Shown one piece after another: positions 1 through 8,504 of a stretch of DNA of 64,000 bases (positions are counted from its first letter, which is position 1; every line of letters begins with the position of its first letter). The notes beneath the pieces are model-generated. The model did not search any database. It was not told the origin of the DNA and saw only the letters and a list, made by a program, of their open reading frames with translations. Source of the DNA: Pedobacter aquae (GTDB lineage: Bacteria; Bacteroidota; Bacteroidia; Sphingobacteriales; Sphingobacteriaceae); the NCBI RefSeq assembly GCF_008195825.1, contig NZ_CP043329.1, positions 1,612,001-1,676,000 on the forward strand, written 5' to 3'. The translations under genes were made by a program, and so were the position numbers.

Positions 1-1125
1 AAACAAAGTTAAATTGGCCAGTACCCCTTCTTTAATTTCTGGCTGCTGTAAACCTAAAATATTTCTTGGACCAATGGCTAATTTTTCTACAATTTCTTGC
101 GCATTTAAACCCGCTTTAAACAACAATGGCAAAGCTGTTTGCAAACCTGTAATGCCATAAGCAGCTGTTTCAAACTCTACTTCTTTAAACTCTATCTCGT
201 GTGGCGTATGCTGAGAAACAACAGCATCAATAGTGCCGTCTTTTACACCTGTTAGTAAAGCCTCAACATCAGTATTTGTTCTTAAAGGAGGTTTAACTTT
301 ATAATGGGTATCAAAATCATGTAAAGCTTGCTCTGTTAAAACTAAATGATGAGCCGTAACATCGCAAGTAACCTGTAAACCTTTGGCTTTAGCAGCCTTA
401 ATAAGTGCTACGCTATGTGCTGTAGAAATACTGGTGAAATGTATTTTAGATTGGGTATATTCTGCTAAATATAAATCCCTTACGATCATTAATTCTTCAG
501 CGATATTAGGAATACCTTTCATCCCTAAATAAGTACTCATTTCGCCTTCGTTCATTTTAGCTTTTCCGGCTATAGAGCTATCTTCAGGATAAGAAATCAC
601 CAAAGCATCAAAACCTTTTGCATATAATAAAGCTCTTTCCATTAAACCAGCGTCTTGTACAGGTGCTGTACCATCTGTAAAAGCTACAGCACCAGACTGG
701 GTCATATCGTACATTTCTGCAAGGTCTTTACCTTCTTTCTTTTGCGAAATGGTACCGTAAGGAAAAATATCAACTAATAATCCTTTAGCTCTGTTTTTTA
801 AATATTCTACCTGCGCTTTAGCATCAACAGGTGGTTGTGTATTGGGCATAACGCCAACTCCAGTAAAACCACCGGCAGCTGCTGCTGCACTACCGCTTAT
901 AAAATCTTCTTTATTTTCTAAGCCTAACTCGCCTAAATTGGTATTCAAATCAAAAAAACCTACCGATAAGTATTTGCCTTTTGCATCAATAGTTTTTGTT
1001 TCTGATGGCTCAATATCAGCAGCTATTTTACTGATGATACCATTTTCTAAAAGCACATCAACTACTTTTAAATGATGCGGGGAGGCAGGACTTACAAGCG
1101 TACAGGATTTTATAAGGATATTCAT
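1..1125 (-). CDS. Dihydroorotase-like amidohydrolase, metal ligands lost (partial, 3' end beyond window)
   Basis: About 375 residues are visible; the C-terminus lies beyond the left edge. The fold is that of the dihydroorotase family (third step of pyrimidine synthesis): a beta-rich start (MNILIKSCTLVSP), then an amidohydrolase barrel. The usual metal motif DxHxHxR reads DLNTNLGE at residues 59-66, so both His are Asn. The HxxH-type strand reads KIHFTSIST (227-235) and the catalytic TDHAPH reads SQHTPH (304-309), with Asp replaced by Gln. VTAHH is kept. This is the pattern of non-catalytic PyrC-prime proteins, which in other bacteria support aspartate transcarbamoylase. The start codon follows the stop of the upstream BatA gene by two bases, so the two are probably co-transcribed. 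Family assignment is firm; lack of activity is inferred. Confidence 0.85.
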   Translation of the reverse strand, partial: MNILIKSCTLVSPASPHHLKVVDVLLENGIISKIAADIEPSETKTIDAKGKYLSVGFFDLNTNLGELGLENKEDFISGSAAAAAGGFTGVGVMPNTQPPVDAKAQVEYLKNRAKGLLVDIFPYGTISQKKEGKDLAEMYDMTQSGAVAFTDGTAPVQDAGLMERALLYAKGFDALVISYPEDSSIAGKAKMNEGEMSTYLGMKGIPNIAEELMIVRDLYLAEYTQSKIHFTSISTAHSVALIKAAKAKGLQVTCDVTAHHLVLTEQALHDFDTHYKVKPPLRTNTDVEALLTGVKDGTIDAVVSQHTPHEIEFKEVEFETAAYGITGLQTALPLLFKAGLNAQEIVEKLAIGPRNILGLQQPEIKEGVLANLTLF

Positions 1126-1127
1126 GA

Positions 1128-3173
1128 TCAATTTATTGCAGTTTTATTTGCCTGGATTTTGAAATACTTTATAAGAAGCATCTCAAGAGCCAAAAATATC
1201 AAAACCAAAATTATACAAAGTTTCCATAAAGAAGCACCTAATTTCACTTCTTTTATCTGATTGGCTATGGATGATGTACCAGCTTCAATAATTTCGGTGT
1301 TTTTCCCAAAACTATTATTCAAATCAGCGTCGCTGGCATAACTTAAATCAGACTCTTTTCTGCTTTGGTTAAAGGCCAGTACAGCAATTAGTTTATCTTT
1401 TTTATAAAGGTCATAAAAACCTTGCGCTTTAACTTGGTCGGCAAAGAAAATAACCGTTCCTGCTTGATTATTACGAAGCTCTGGTATAATTTCTTGCTTA
1501 GCAGATTTTAGTGTTAAAACCTCACTAGTTGCTAAATCAACATCGTTTATCAACGCTGTTTCTTGCATACCTAAAATGTAAAACAGCGTTTGTTCTTGCC
1601 TTTTTAGCAATGCCATTTTAAATAAAAGCGGCAAAAACAAACCATGGTTAGTGAAATTAGAAACTTTCGGGTCTAGCGTTATAGCGCTTAAATAAAGATT
1701 ACCCTTTCCTAATTGATAGGCTTGCAAAAGAGGTAAACCAGCATCAACCTCCATTAAATTTTGCTTATTGGTTTTGGTAACATTACTTAACTGGTAATAG
1801 CCAGATGTTTTAGGTAAATCTATTTGCTGAGGGATGTTTTCAAAAACATTTTCAAAAACCGGATGCTTTAAATTTAAACTCGCAGCCATTACGCTATCTT
1901 TTTGGTAACGGACGGGATAGTTTGCACCAGCTGCTTTCAAGAAATTGGTGTAAGAAGTTAAATCAGCCTCTAGAGGCAAGAAGACACTTAAATTACCACC
2001 ATTTTTTAGGTAGGTTATCATTTGCTGACTTAAGCCCTCAGAAACACGCTTTAAATTATGCAGCACAATTAAATGTTGCTGTTTTAAATCGCTATAATTT
2101 ATTTGGCTTTCGCCGATGCTTTGCACTTTGAAAAAGCTGTCCGTTTCAAAAGCTGATGCTATAGCATTAGCCTCGATCATTTGGTTAATGATGGTTATAG
2201 GAAGCTCTTTTTTGACCTGAAAAGCAAAAAACAAAGCATCATCAAAAACCATCGGATAATCTTTAACCCTTAGCTCTCCTTTTTGCCAACCGTTGTTTAA
2301 ACCAGAAAAAGTAAGGGTATCTAAACTGCTTTCTCGTGGTGCTATAGCTACTTTGCCAATGGCCTTTATTTGATTGTTAATTTTTAAGGTGAGCGATACA
2401 TCTGCTAAGCTTTTATCAGAATAATTTTTTACCCTAACTACCAATTGTTCTTTACTTTGCGGACGATGCAAAGGAGAAATAAACCAAACACTATCTACCG
2501 CAACATTGGGTAAGCTATTAGCTTTTAGTTTGATAAGATGATATTTTGCTGTGCTATCTTTTTGCAACTGAAGATTACCTTGCTGCTGAAAATCAGACAC
2601 CAAATAAGCATGTTTTTGATAACCATTATTTGTATTAAAAAAGCGCTCTTGCTGATTTAAAACTTGCTGATAATCATATGTTCTTGCACTAATTTCTATA
2701 GCATCTAAAGCTTCAAGAAAAGCTTCTTTATCTAACAATCTGTTTTGCGAGCCGTTAAAATCATTACTTAAAAGCTGAAATTTATCGGTTAAGCCATAAG
2801 TAGCTACAATTTCTTTGGCTTTACGTTTGGCCTCATCTAGCAAACGACCATCCTGATTAACAGCTTCCATAGAATAAGAATTATCTATGTAAATGCTTAA
2901 CAAATGGTTTTGACTGGCAGAGAAAGTATTTTCTTCTGGAACATAAGGCTTAGCAAAAGCTAAAACCAAAAAAGTGATGGCTAAAATCCTACTCAGTAAA
3001 ATTAAACGCTCTTTTATATTCCTTCTAGATGAAGTTTGCTGTTGTATATCCTTTAAAAAGCTAGTATTAGAGAAATAAACTTTTTTGAACTTCCTGAAAT
3101 TGAAAAGATGAATAATCACCGGAATGGCAATTAATAATAATCCGAAAAGAAATTCAGGATAATAAAACTTCAT
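1128..3173 (-). CDS. BatA-domain membrane protein
   Basis: A 681-residue protein that begins with the BatA N-terminal domain: a first membrane helix (about 8-24, ending IPVIIHLFNFRKFKKVYFSN) and a second helix near 60-78. A long periplasmic part follows that contains a von Willebrand A-like region (IYIDNSYSM near residue 90, a MIDAS-like DxSxS). A last helix lies near 655-675. Such proteins occur throughout Bacteroidota, often near aerotolerance (Bat) or MoxR genes; no such partner is visible here. The downstream dihydroorotase-like gene starts two bases after its stop. The exact function is unknown. Confidence 0.8.
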   Translation of the reverse strand: MKFYYPEFLFGLLLIAIPVIIHLFNFRKFKKVYFSNTSFLKDIQQQTSSRRNIKERLILLSRILAITFLVLAFAKPYVPEENTFSASQNHLLSIYIDNSYSMEAVNQDGRLLDEAKRKAKEIVATYGLTDKFQLLSNDFNGSQNRLLDKEAFLEALDAIEISARTYDYQQVLNQQERFFNTNNGYQKHAYLVSDFQQQGNLQLQKDSTAKYHLIKLKANSLPNVAVDSVWFISPLHRPQSKEQLVVRVKNYSDKSLADVSLTLKINNQIKAIGKVAIAPRESSLDTLTFSGLNNGWQKGELRVKDYPMVFDDALFFAFQVKKELPITIINQMIEANAIASAFETDSFFKVQSIGESQINYSDLKQQHLIVLHNLKRVSEGLSQQMITYLKNGGNLSVFLPLEADLTSYTNFLKAAGANYPVRYQKDSVMAASLNLKHPVFENVFENIPQQIDLPKTSGYYQLSNVTKTNKQNLMEVDAGLPLLQAYQLGKGNLYLSAITLDPKVSNFTNHGLFLPLLFKMALLKRQEQTLFYILGMQETALINDVDLATSEVLTLKSAKQEIIPELRNNQAGTVIFFADQVKAQGFYDLYKKDKLIAVLAFNQSRKESDLSYASDADLNNSFGKNTEIIEAGTSSIANQIKEVKLGASLWKLCIILVLIFLALEMLLIKYFKIQANKTAIN

Positions 3174-3229
3174 TAAGAATCAAAGATATTAATTTTTATC
3201 AGTTGATGGTAATCAGTTGCCTGTTATCG

Positions 3230-3362
3230 ATTACGAGTTGACAGTTTAAAGTTGACAGCTATAAACTATAGACCATAAACAATGGACTATTTACCATCAA
3301 CCATGGACTATTAACCATGGACCATCAACAATGGACACTAGTAAACCATCAACAATAGACCA
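3230..3362. repeat. Imperfect direct and inverted repeats in intergenic DNA
   Basis: The gap between the BatA gene and the L,D-transpeptidase is filled with variants of ACCATCAACAATGGAC and ACTATTAACCATGG. Several contain the palindrome CCATGG, so the stretch can fold on itself. I see no open reading frame in it. It resembles a decayed short tandem array rather than a CRISPR, because units and spacing vary. Confidence 0.6.
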
Positions 3363-3364
3363 GC

Positions 3365-4849
3365 CTATTCCGGTAAATACTTAGACAAATAAGGCTTAAG
3401 CTTAGCATCGTAACCATAAACATCATCTGCGATGATTAATTTTCCGCTATCATTTGTCCAGGCGGTATAATAAGCAATGAAAACTTTTACAGGCTCTTTA
3501 ATTTTAACCCATCTGGAAGCTATCTCCTCTCCTTTGGCCGCGGCCTGAGTTTCTTTTTCTATACGTTGAGACTCCTTGTCATTGTTCAATAAGAAAGCAG
3601 CTAATTTCATAGGTTTTTCTACACGTACGCAACCATGACTAACCGCTCTGTTTTTCTCCTGAAACATGGCTTTGGCAGGTGTATCATGCAAATATATAGC
3701 ATAAGGATTTTGAAAAATAAACTTGATTTGACCTAAGGAATTATCAGCACCTGGGTTTTGTTTAAAAGCATAATCGGCAACAGAAGCTGTGCTCCAATCT
3801 ATACTTCTTGCATCTACCAACTCGCCTACCTTATTGTAAGCTACCATATTATTCTCCTCCAAATAATTTGGATTAGATTGTAAGCTTACCATAATTTCTT
3901 TACCAGCAATGCTTTTAGGAATATTCCAAACAGGGTTCACCTGCATCCTATCTATATTGCCGCTTAAAATTGGTGTTTCATGGTTTTTACCATCTTTAGA
4001 AAACGGAGCATAAGCCGTTTCGCCAACGCAAACCTTCATTTCTAAATCGGTAGTATTGTTTTCTATCATCCTGAGCTTAAATTCCGGGATATTTACCAAT
4101 AAATACTTACCGCTGTACTCTTTTGTTGGCCATCTTAAACGCTCTAAAGAAAAGTAAATTTTTTGTTTATCGCTGGCGCTTAAAGCTTGTTCTGGCTGCT
4201 CATTTATCAACAGGTTTTGTAGCCTTTGGTAATAACCATTTTTAGGCTGAATATCCTTTAAAAAATTAGCTAATTGTAATTGGTCTAATGTTTTATGAGA
4301 ATCAATAAAATCTGGTCTTTTTACGCTCACATAATATCGTCCGAAAATATTTTTAGGATTTACGGCTCCATATTTCAAGATATTAGAATAATTTATCAAA
4401 GCATCGGCACTTAAAATTTCTAAACTTGCTAATAAGGGATAGCTTTCTTCAACTTTTTTAAATTTTTTAGTTTTCACCTGATGTAATAAATCATTAATCT
4501 CCTTGGTATGAAAATAAGATGGATTTAGCCCATGAAAAACACTCAATTTCAAGTATCGGGATAAAGTATCAAGCTCTCCATTAATTAAAAAATCTCCAAT
4601 AAGGGTTAAGCCTTTTTCCTCTTCTTCGTACATTTTACTTATCCATTTTGGGTTATGGATACGTTCTTTTTCTTTTACTAACTGCTTCTTAAAAACCTGA
4701 TAATAGGCAGTGGTATCAAAATCTTTGTATTTTTTACTTTTAAAGGTCTTGGCTAAATCTCTTCCAAACTCTTCGTGTTTGTATTTTTTGCAAGACACTA
4801 ACAAGAATAAACAAACAATAAATAGGTTGATGGTATACTTTAAACTCAT
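3365..4849 (-). CDS. L,D-transpeptidase lipoprotein (YkuD domain)
   Basis: A 494-residue cell-wall enzyme expected to make or edit 3-3 peptide cross-links in peptidoglycan, anchored in the envelope. The N-terminus is a lipoprotein signal (hydrophobic stretch then LLVSC, lipidated Cys at 20). A helical scaffold domain of about 230 residues comes first, as in YcbB/LdtD-type enzymes. The YkuD domain follows from about 245 and ends in the catalytic motif HDTP...AVSHGCVRVEKP near 385-415, with the active Cys in SHGCVR. It is read divergently from the his operon, with the his promoter in the shared 300-base gap. Confidence 0.92.
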   Translation of the reverse strand: MSLKYTINLFIVCLFLLVSCKKYKHEEFGRDLAKTFKSKKYKDFDTTAYYQVFKKQLVKEKERIHNPKWISKMYEEEEKGLTLIGDFLINGELDTLSRYLKLSVFHGLNPSYFHTKEINDLLHQVKTKKFKKVEESYPLLASLEILSADALINYSNILKYGAVNPKNIFGRYYVSVKRPDFIDSHKTLDQLQLANFLKDIQPKNGYYQRLQNLLINEQPEQALSASDKQKIYFSLERLRWPTKEYSGKYLLVNIPEFKLRMIENNTTDLEMKVCVGETAYAPFSKDGKNHETPILSGNIDRMQVNPVWNIPKSIAGKEIMVSLQSNPNYLEENNMVAYNKVGELVDARSIDWSTASVADYAFKQNPGADNSLGQIKFIFQNPYAIYLHDTPAKAMFQEKNRAVSHGCVRVEKPMKLAAFLLNNDKESQRIEKETQAAAKGEEIASRWVKIKEPVKVFIAYYTAWTNDSGKLIIADDVYGYDAKLKPYLSKYLPE

Positions 4850-4947
4850 ATATGTTTTTTGCTTTGTGCTTAGGCAATTGTTATGCCCTTATGTAAATCA
4901 CCAAATTTCAATCTATCTCCAAAGACTAAAATAAATATCATATTACC

Positions 4948-4977
4948 TTGTAATTTAAGCAATGCTTTATATATTTG
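4948..4977 (+). promoter_or_regulatory. Histidine operon promoter (Bacteroidota type)
   Basis: A TTG (4948-4950) lies 19 bases before TATATTTG (4970-4977), matching the Bacteroidota -33 TTG / -7 TAnnTTTG promoter. Transcription would begin near 4984, giving a leader of about 170 bases that contains the His-rich leader peptide. Confidence 0.75.
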
Positions 4978-5024
4978 CAGCATTCTAATATTTCTCTTCA
5001 CGTAGAAATTATTAAAAAGACAAA

Positions 5025-5087
5025 ATGAAAAAGTTTTTAACCACTGTACATCATCACATTCATCACCACTTAGGTGGTGCGCTATAG
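5025..5087 (+). CDS. hisL: Histidine operon leader peptide
   Basis: A 20-residue ORF, too short for usual gene callers, reading MKKFLTTVHHHIHHHLGGAL then TAG. Six of seven consecutive codons are His (CAT CAT CAC ATT CAT CAC CAC). It sits between a good promoter and hisG, which is the arrangement of a translation-coupled attenuator. A ribosome stalled for lack of charged tRNA-His would cover the His codons and change the folding downstream. The peptide itself is not expected to have another function. Confidence 0.9.
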   Translation: MKKFLTTVHHHIHHHLGGAL

Positions 5088-5117
5088 TATGTTTTGTACG
5101 TCAAAACTTTTCATTTT
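5064..5117 (+). promoter_or_regulatory. Probable his attenuator hairpins
   Basis: A perfect 6-bp hairpin CACCAC-TTAG-GTGGTG (5064-5079) overlaps the last His codons. A second stem GTTTTG-TACGT-CAAAAC (5091-5107) is followed by TTTTCATTTT and could be a weak intrinsic terminator. The distal arm AAAACTTTTCATTTT (5103-5117) also pairs with the leader start AAAATGAAAAAGTTTT (5022-5037) with a single bulge, so competing folds exist. Which fold terminates is inferred. Confidence 0.55.
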
Positions 5118-5154
5118 AAATAATCAATTAGTCTTTTAATAATAAATAATCATC

Positions 5155-6006
5155 TTGAAAACTTTAAAAATTGCTATCCAAAAGTCGGGCAGACTTAACG
5201 AAAAATCTGTAGAACTATTAAAAAACTGCGGTTTAAGCTTCGAAAACTATAAAAGCTCCTTAATATCATCGGTTTCAAATTTCCCTTTAGAAATTTTATT
5301 CTTAAGAGATGATGATATTCCGGAATATGTACAAGACGGTATTGCTGATATTGGTATCGTTGGCGAAAATGTTATTGCAGAAACCAAGGTAGAAGTTGCT
5401 TATTTGCAACGTTTAGGCTTTGGTAAATGCAAATTAAAACTGGCAGTTCCGGTTAACAGTAACATAACAGCTATAGAAGATTTAAACGGTAAAGCTGTTG
5501 CAACTTCTTACCCAGTTATCTTAGAAAAATTCTTTAACGACAATAATATTAAAGCTGATGTTAAGATGATTTCTGGCTCAGTAGAAATTGCGCCAGGCTT
5601 AGGTCTTAGCGATGCTATTTTTGATATTGTTTCTACTGGCGGAACTTTAAAAAGTAATGGTTTAAAACCATTTGCCGATGTGATGTCTTCTGAAGCCATT
5701 TTAATTGGTAGAAACGGCGAAGAAGAAAATCCGCTTATTCAAGAACTTATACAGAGAATACAATCTGTTTTAAGAGCCAAAGAAACCAAATATGTGGTTT
5801 TAAATGTAGAAAAGAAAAACCTTGAGACTGTTATTTCGTTACTTCCAGGAGTAAAAAGTCCTTCTGTAGTATCTTTAGCTGAAGAAGGCTGGGTAGCTAT
5901 ACACACCGTTATTCCTGAGCAGGATTTTTGGGAGAAAATAAACTCTTTAAGAGCTGCTGGCGCACAAGGTATTGTGGTAATGCCTATTGAGAAGATTATA
6001 TTTTAG
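5155..6006 (+). CDS. hisG: ATP phosphoribosyltransferase, long form
   Basis: First enzyme of histidine synthesis: joins ATP and PRPP to give phosphoribosyl-ATP. At 283 residues it is the long, self-sufficient form with a C-terminal ACT-like regulatory domain (from about 210) that binds histidine. The start fits the family (MKTLKIAIQKSGRLNEKS), with RDDDIPEYVQDGIADIGIVG and the PRPP-site stretch DIVSTGGTLKSNGL near 160-175. The start codon is TTG; no in-frame ATG fits better and no clear ribosome binding site is seen. It is preceded by the His leader peptide and followed by hisD after about 70 bases. Confidence 0.96.
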   Translation: MKTLKIAIQKSGRLNEKSVELLKNCGLSFENYKSSLISSVSNFPLEILFLRDDDIPEYVQDGIADIGIVGENVIAETKVEVAYLQRLGFGKCKLKLAVPVNSNITAIEDLNGKAVATSYPVILEKFFNDNNIKADVKMISGSVEIAPGLGLSDAIFDIVSTGGTLKSNGLKPFADVMSSEAILIGRNGEEENPLIQELIQRIQSVLRAKETKYVVLNVEKKNLETVISLLPGVKSPSVVSLAEEGWVAIHTVIPEQDFWEKINSLRAAGAQGIVVMPIEKIIF

Positions 6007-6078
6007 ATGTGCTATTTGAGTATTAAGATAAGAAACACGAGATATTTAGACTTAGCAATATAAAGATTTGATTAAGAA

Positions 6079-7383
6079 ATGAAGGATACGATAATGAGGC
6101 AATACAATTTTAAAGCTTTAAGCAAAGCGGATATAAATCAACTTATTTTACGTAATACTGATAGTGGTAATGCGATTAGAGAAAGTGTGCTAAACATTAT
6201 TGAAGAAGTAAAAACTCATGGCGACGATGCTTTAAAAAACTTTGCTCAAAAATTTGATCAGGTAGATTTACAGCAATTATATATCGGTAAAGAAGCATTA
6301 ACAAAACTGGCTGAGGAAATTCCGCAACAGGTTAAAGATGCTATTACTACCGCTTATCAAAATATCAAGAAATTTCACGAAAGCCAAACATCAAGCAAGC
6401 AAGTTATAGAAACCAGTATTGGTGTAAACTGCTGGAGAGAATCTAGAGCTATAGAACGTGTGGGATTATACATACCAGGCGGTTCTGCCGTTTTACCAAG
6501 TACTTTTTTAATGTTGGGTGTTCCAGCAAAAATTGCTGGCTGTAAAGAAATTGTGGTTTGCTCTCCACCTCAAAAAAATGGTTCTGTTAATGGCTATATA
6601 GCCTTTGTCGCTCAACTACTCGGGATAGAAAAAATATATTTAGCTGGTGGCGCACAAGCTGTTGCTGCTATGGCTTACGGTACAGCAAGCATCCCTAAAG
6701 TGGATAAAATTTTTGGCCCAGGAAATCAGTTTGTAACGATGGCTAAAACCATTGTACAATCTACTACCAATACCGCTATTGATATGCCTGCCGGACCATC
6801 AGAAGTATTGGTGATTGCTGATGAAACGGCAAACCCGGTTTTTGTAGCTGCTGATTTATTAGCGCAAGCAGAACACGGCCCAGATAGTCAGGCTGTTTTA
6901 GTAAGTACATCGGCTAGTTTAATTGAAAAATCATTAGAAGAAGTGAGCAAGCAATTAGCTGTTTTACCAAGAAAAGAAGTTGCGGCTAAAGCCCTTACCA
7001 ATTCTTATACCGTTTTGGTTGATGATTTGGAAGAGGCTATGGATTTCAGCAACCAATACGCCCCTGAACACCTGATACTGGCAACTGATAACTGGCAACT
7101 GATAACCGATAAAATCACGAATGCAGGTTCTGTTTTCTTGGGTAATCTTACTCCAGAAAGTGCTGGCGATTATGCTAGCGGCACCAACCATACTTTGCCA
7201 ACCAGTGCTTATGCCCGCTCTTACTCTGGTGTTTCTTTAGATTCTTTTGTTAAGAAAATCACGTTCCAGCACATCAGCGAAAGCGGCATAAAAAACTTAG
7301 GCCCTACAGTAGAAATTTTAGCAGAAATTGAAGGCTTGCATGCGCACAAAAATGCGGTAACTGTGAGATTAGAAAATATTTAA
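6079..7383 (+). CDS. hisD: Histidinol dehydrogenase
   Basis: Zinc enzyme that oxidises histidinol to histidine in two NAD-dependent steps, ending the pathway. At 434 residues it has the usual length, with the family stretches VGLYIPGGSAVLPSTFLM, KIFGPGNQFVTMAK, IDMPAGPSEVLVIAD, AEHGPDSQAVL and NQYAPEHLILAT, plus ASGTNHTLPT. The Met at 6094 (MRQYNFKALSK) is an equally good start and may be the real one. The stretch near 7080-7106 contains a repeated word (aactgataac) of intergenic type, but length is not changed against the family. Confidence 0.96.
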   Translation: MKDTIMRQYNFKALSKADINQLILRNTDSGNAIRESVLNIIEEVKTHGDDALKNFAQKFDQVDLQQLYIGKEALTKLAEEIPQQVKDAITTAYQNIKKFHESQTSSKQVIETSIGVNCWRESRAIERVGLYIPGGSAVLPSTFLMLGVPAKIAGCKEIVVCSPPQKNGSVNGYIAFVAQLLGIEKIYLAGGAQAVAAMAYGTASIPKVDKIFGPGNQFVTMAKTIVQSTTNTAIDMPAGPSEVLVIADETANPVFVAADLLAQAEHGPDSQAVLVSTSASLIEKSLEEVSKQLAVLPRKEVAAKALTNSYTVLVDDLEEAMDFSNQYAPEHLILATDNWQLITDKITNAGSVFLGNLTPESAGDYASGTNHTLPTSAYARSYSGVSLDSFVKKITFQHISESGIKNLGPTVEILAEIEGLHAHKNAVTVRLENI

Positions 7384-7388
7384 GAATG

Positions 7389-7425
7389 ACGATTTTAGAT
7401 TTACGAATTGCTAATCTAAAATCGT
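7389..7425 (+). repeat. Perfect 13-bp hairpin between hisD and hisC
   Basis: ACGATTTTAGATT (7389-7401) and AATCTAAAATCGT (7413-7425) are perfect inverted copies around an 11-base loop. No T-run follows directly, so it is not a clear terminator. It could mark an mRNA processing or stability site, or be a mobile repeat unit. Confidence 0.6.
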
Positions 7426-7454
7426 AAATCGTTCCTTTTAAATTAATTAAAATC

Positions 7455-8504
7455 ATGTTTGATATCAACAATATCATCAGAACCAATATTAAAAACCTTA
7501 AACCATACTCTTCAGCAAGAGATGAGTTTAAAGGCGAAGCTTCTGTTTACTTAGATGCTAATGAGAATGCTTTTGGTTCTCCTTTAGCGACCCAGTATAA
7601 CCGTTATCCAGACCCCATGGCTTATGCCGTAAAAACTCGTTTAAGCGAAATAAAAGGGGTTCCTGCTAAAAATATCTTTTTAGGAAATGGGAGCGATGAA
7701 GCTATTGACATCCTATTTAGAAGCTTTTGTAACCCCAGTGTGGATAATGTGATTATCGTTCCTCCTACTTATGGGATGTATGAAGTTTCTGCCAACATTA
7801 ACGATGTTGAGCTTAAAAGAGTAAACCTTACGGCAGATTATCAACTTAACCTAGAAGGAATTGCAGAGGCTATAGATAAAAATACTAAACTGATTTTCAT
7901 TTGCTCGCCAAATAACCCAACAGGAAACAGCATTCATAGAGAAGATATTGAAACCTTATTAGCCAATTTCAATGGCATCGTAGTAATAGATGAGGCTTAT
8001 ATCAATTTCTCACGTCAAAAATCCTTTATTCAGGAACTTACAGAATATGCTAATCTGGTAGTTTTACAAACTTTATCTAAAGCTTGGGGCTTAGCTGCTT
8101 TACGTGTTGGGATGGCCTTTGCTAGCGAAGAAATTATTGAGGTATTTAATAAAGTTAAGCCTCCTTATAACATCAATGAAGCATCGCAACAATTGGCTTT
8201 AGGGGCTTTACAAAATACCAATCAGGTTAACGAGTGGATAAAAGAAACGCTGAAAGAAAGAGACCAATTGGTTGTCAATCTTAAAAATTTAGACTTTGTA
8301 TTAGATATTTATCCGTCTGATGCTAATTTCATTTTAGTAAAAACCACTGCTGCTGATGCTATTTACAATTTATTAGTTGATAAAGGGATCATCATCAGAA
8401 ACAGAAATAAAGTAGAACTTTGCGAGGGTTGCTTAAGAATTACCATTGGTACACCACAAGAAAATCAAACATTAATAGAAACTTTAAAATCCTATAAAGG
8501 ATGA
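7455..8504 (+). CDS. hisC: Histidinol-phosphate aminotransferase
   Basis: PLP enzyme that converts imidazole-acetol phosphate and glutamate to histidinol phosphate. At 349 residues it has the class I/II aminotransferase layout: [12 protein letters not shown] near the start, [11 protein letters not shown] (cofactor phosphate loop), [19 protein letters not shown], and the PLP lysine in [14 protein letters not shown] near residue 215. The stop overlaps the start of hisB by four bases (ATGA), so the two are translationally coupled. Confidence 0.95.
   Translation: MFDINNIIRTNIKNLKPYSSARDEFKGEASVYLDANENAFGSPLATQYNRYPDPMAYAVKTRLSEIKGVPAKNIFLGNGSDEAIDILFRSFCNPSVDNVIIVPPTYGMYEVSANINDVELKRVNLTADYQLNLEGIAEAIDKNTKLIFICSPNNPTGNSIHREDIETLLANFNGIVVIDEAYINFSRQKSFIQELTEYANLVVLQTLSKAWGLAALRVGMAFASEEIIEVFNKVKPPYNINEASQQLALGALQNTNQVNEWIKETLKERDQLVVNLKNLDFVLDIYPSDANFILVKTTAADAIYNLLVDKGIIIRNRNKVELCEGCLRITIGTPQENQTLIETLKSYKG

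Noticed and set aside
842-1260. Two plus-strand ORFs over the left-end genes
   Set aside because: They are antisense to the dihydroorotase-like and BatA genes, which have clear family motifs.
3230-3362. Possible CRISPR or tRNA-like element
   Set aside because: Repeats are irregular and overlap; no constant spacer length and no tRNA fold.
7080-7106. Repeat insertion into hisD
   Set aside because: The word aactgataac occurs twice, but the protein keeps the family length between APEHL and NAGS, so no insertion is supported.
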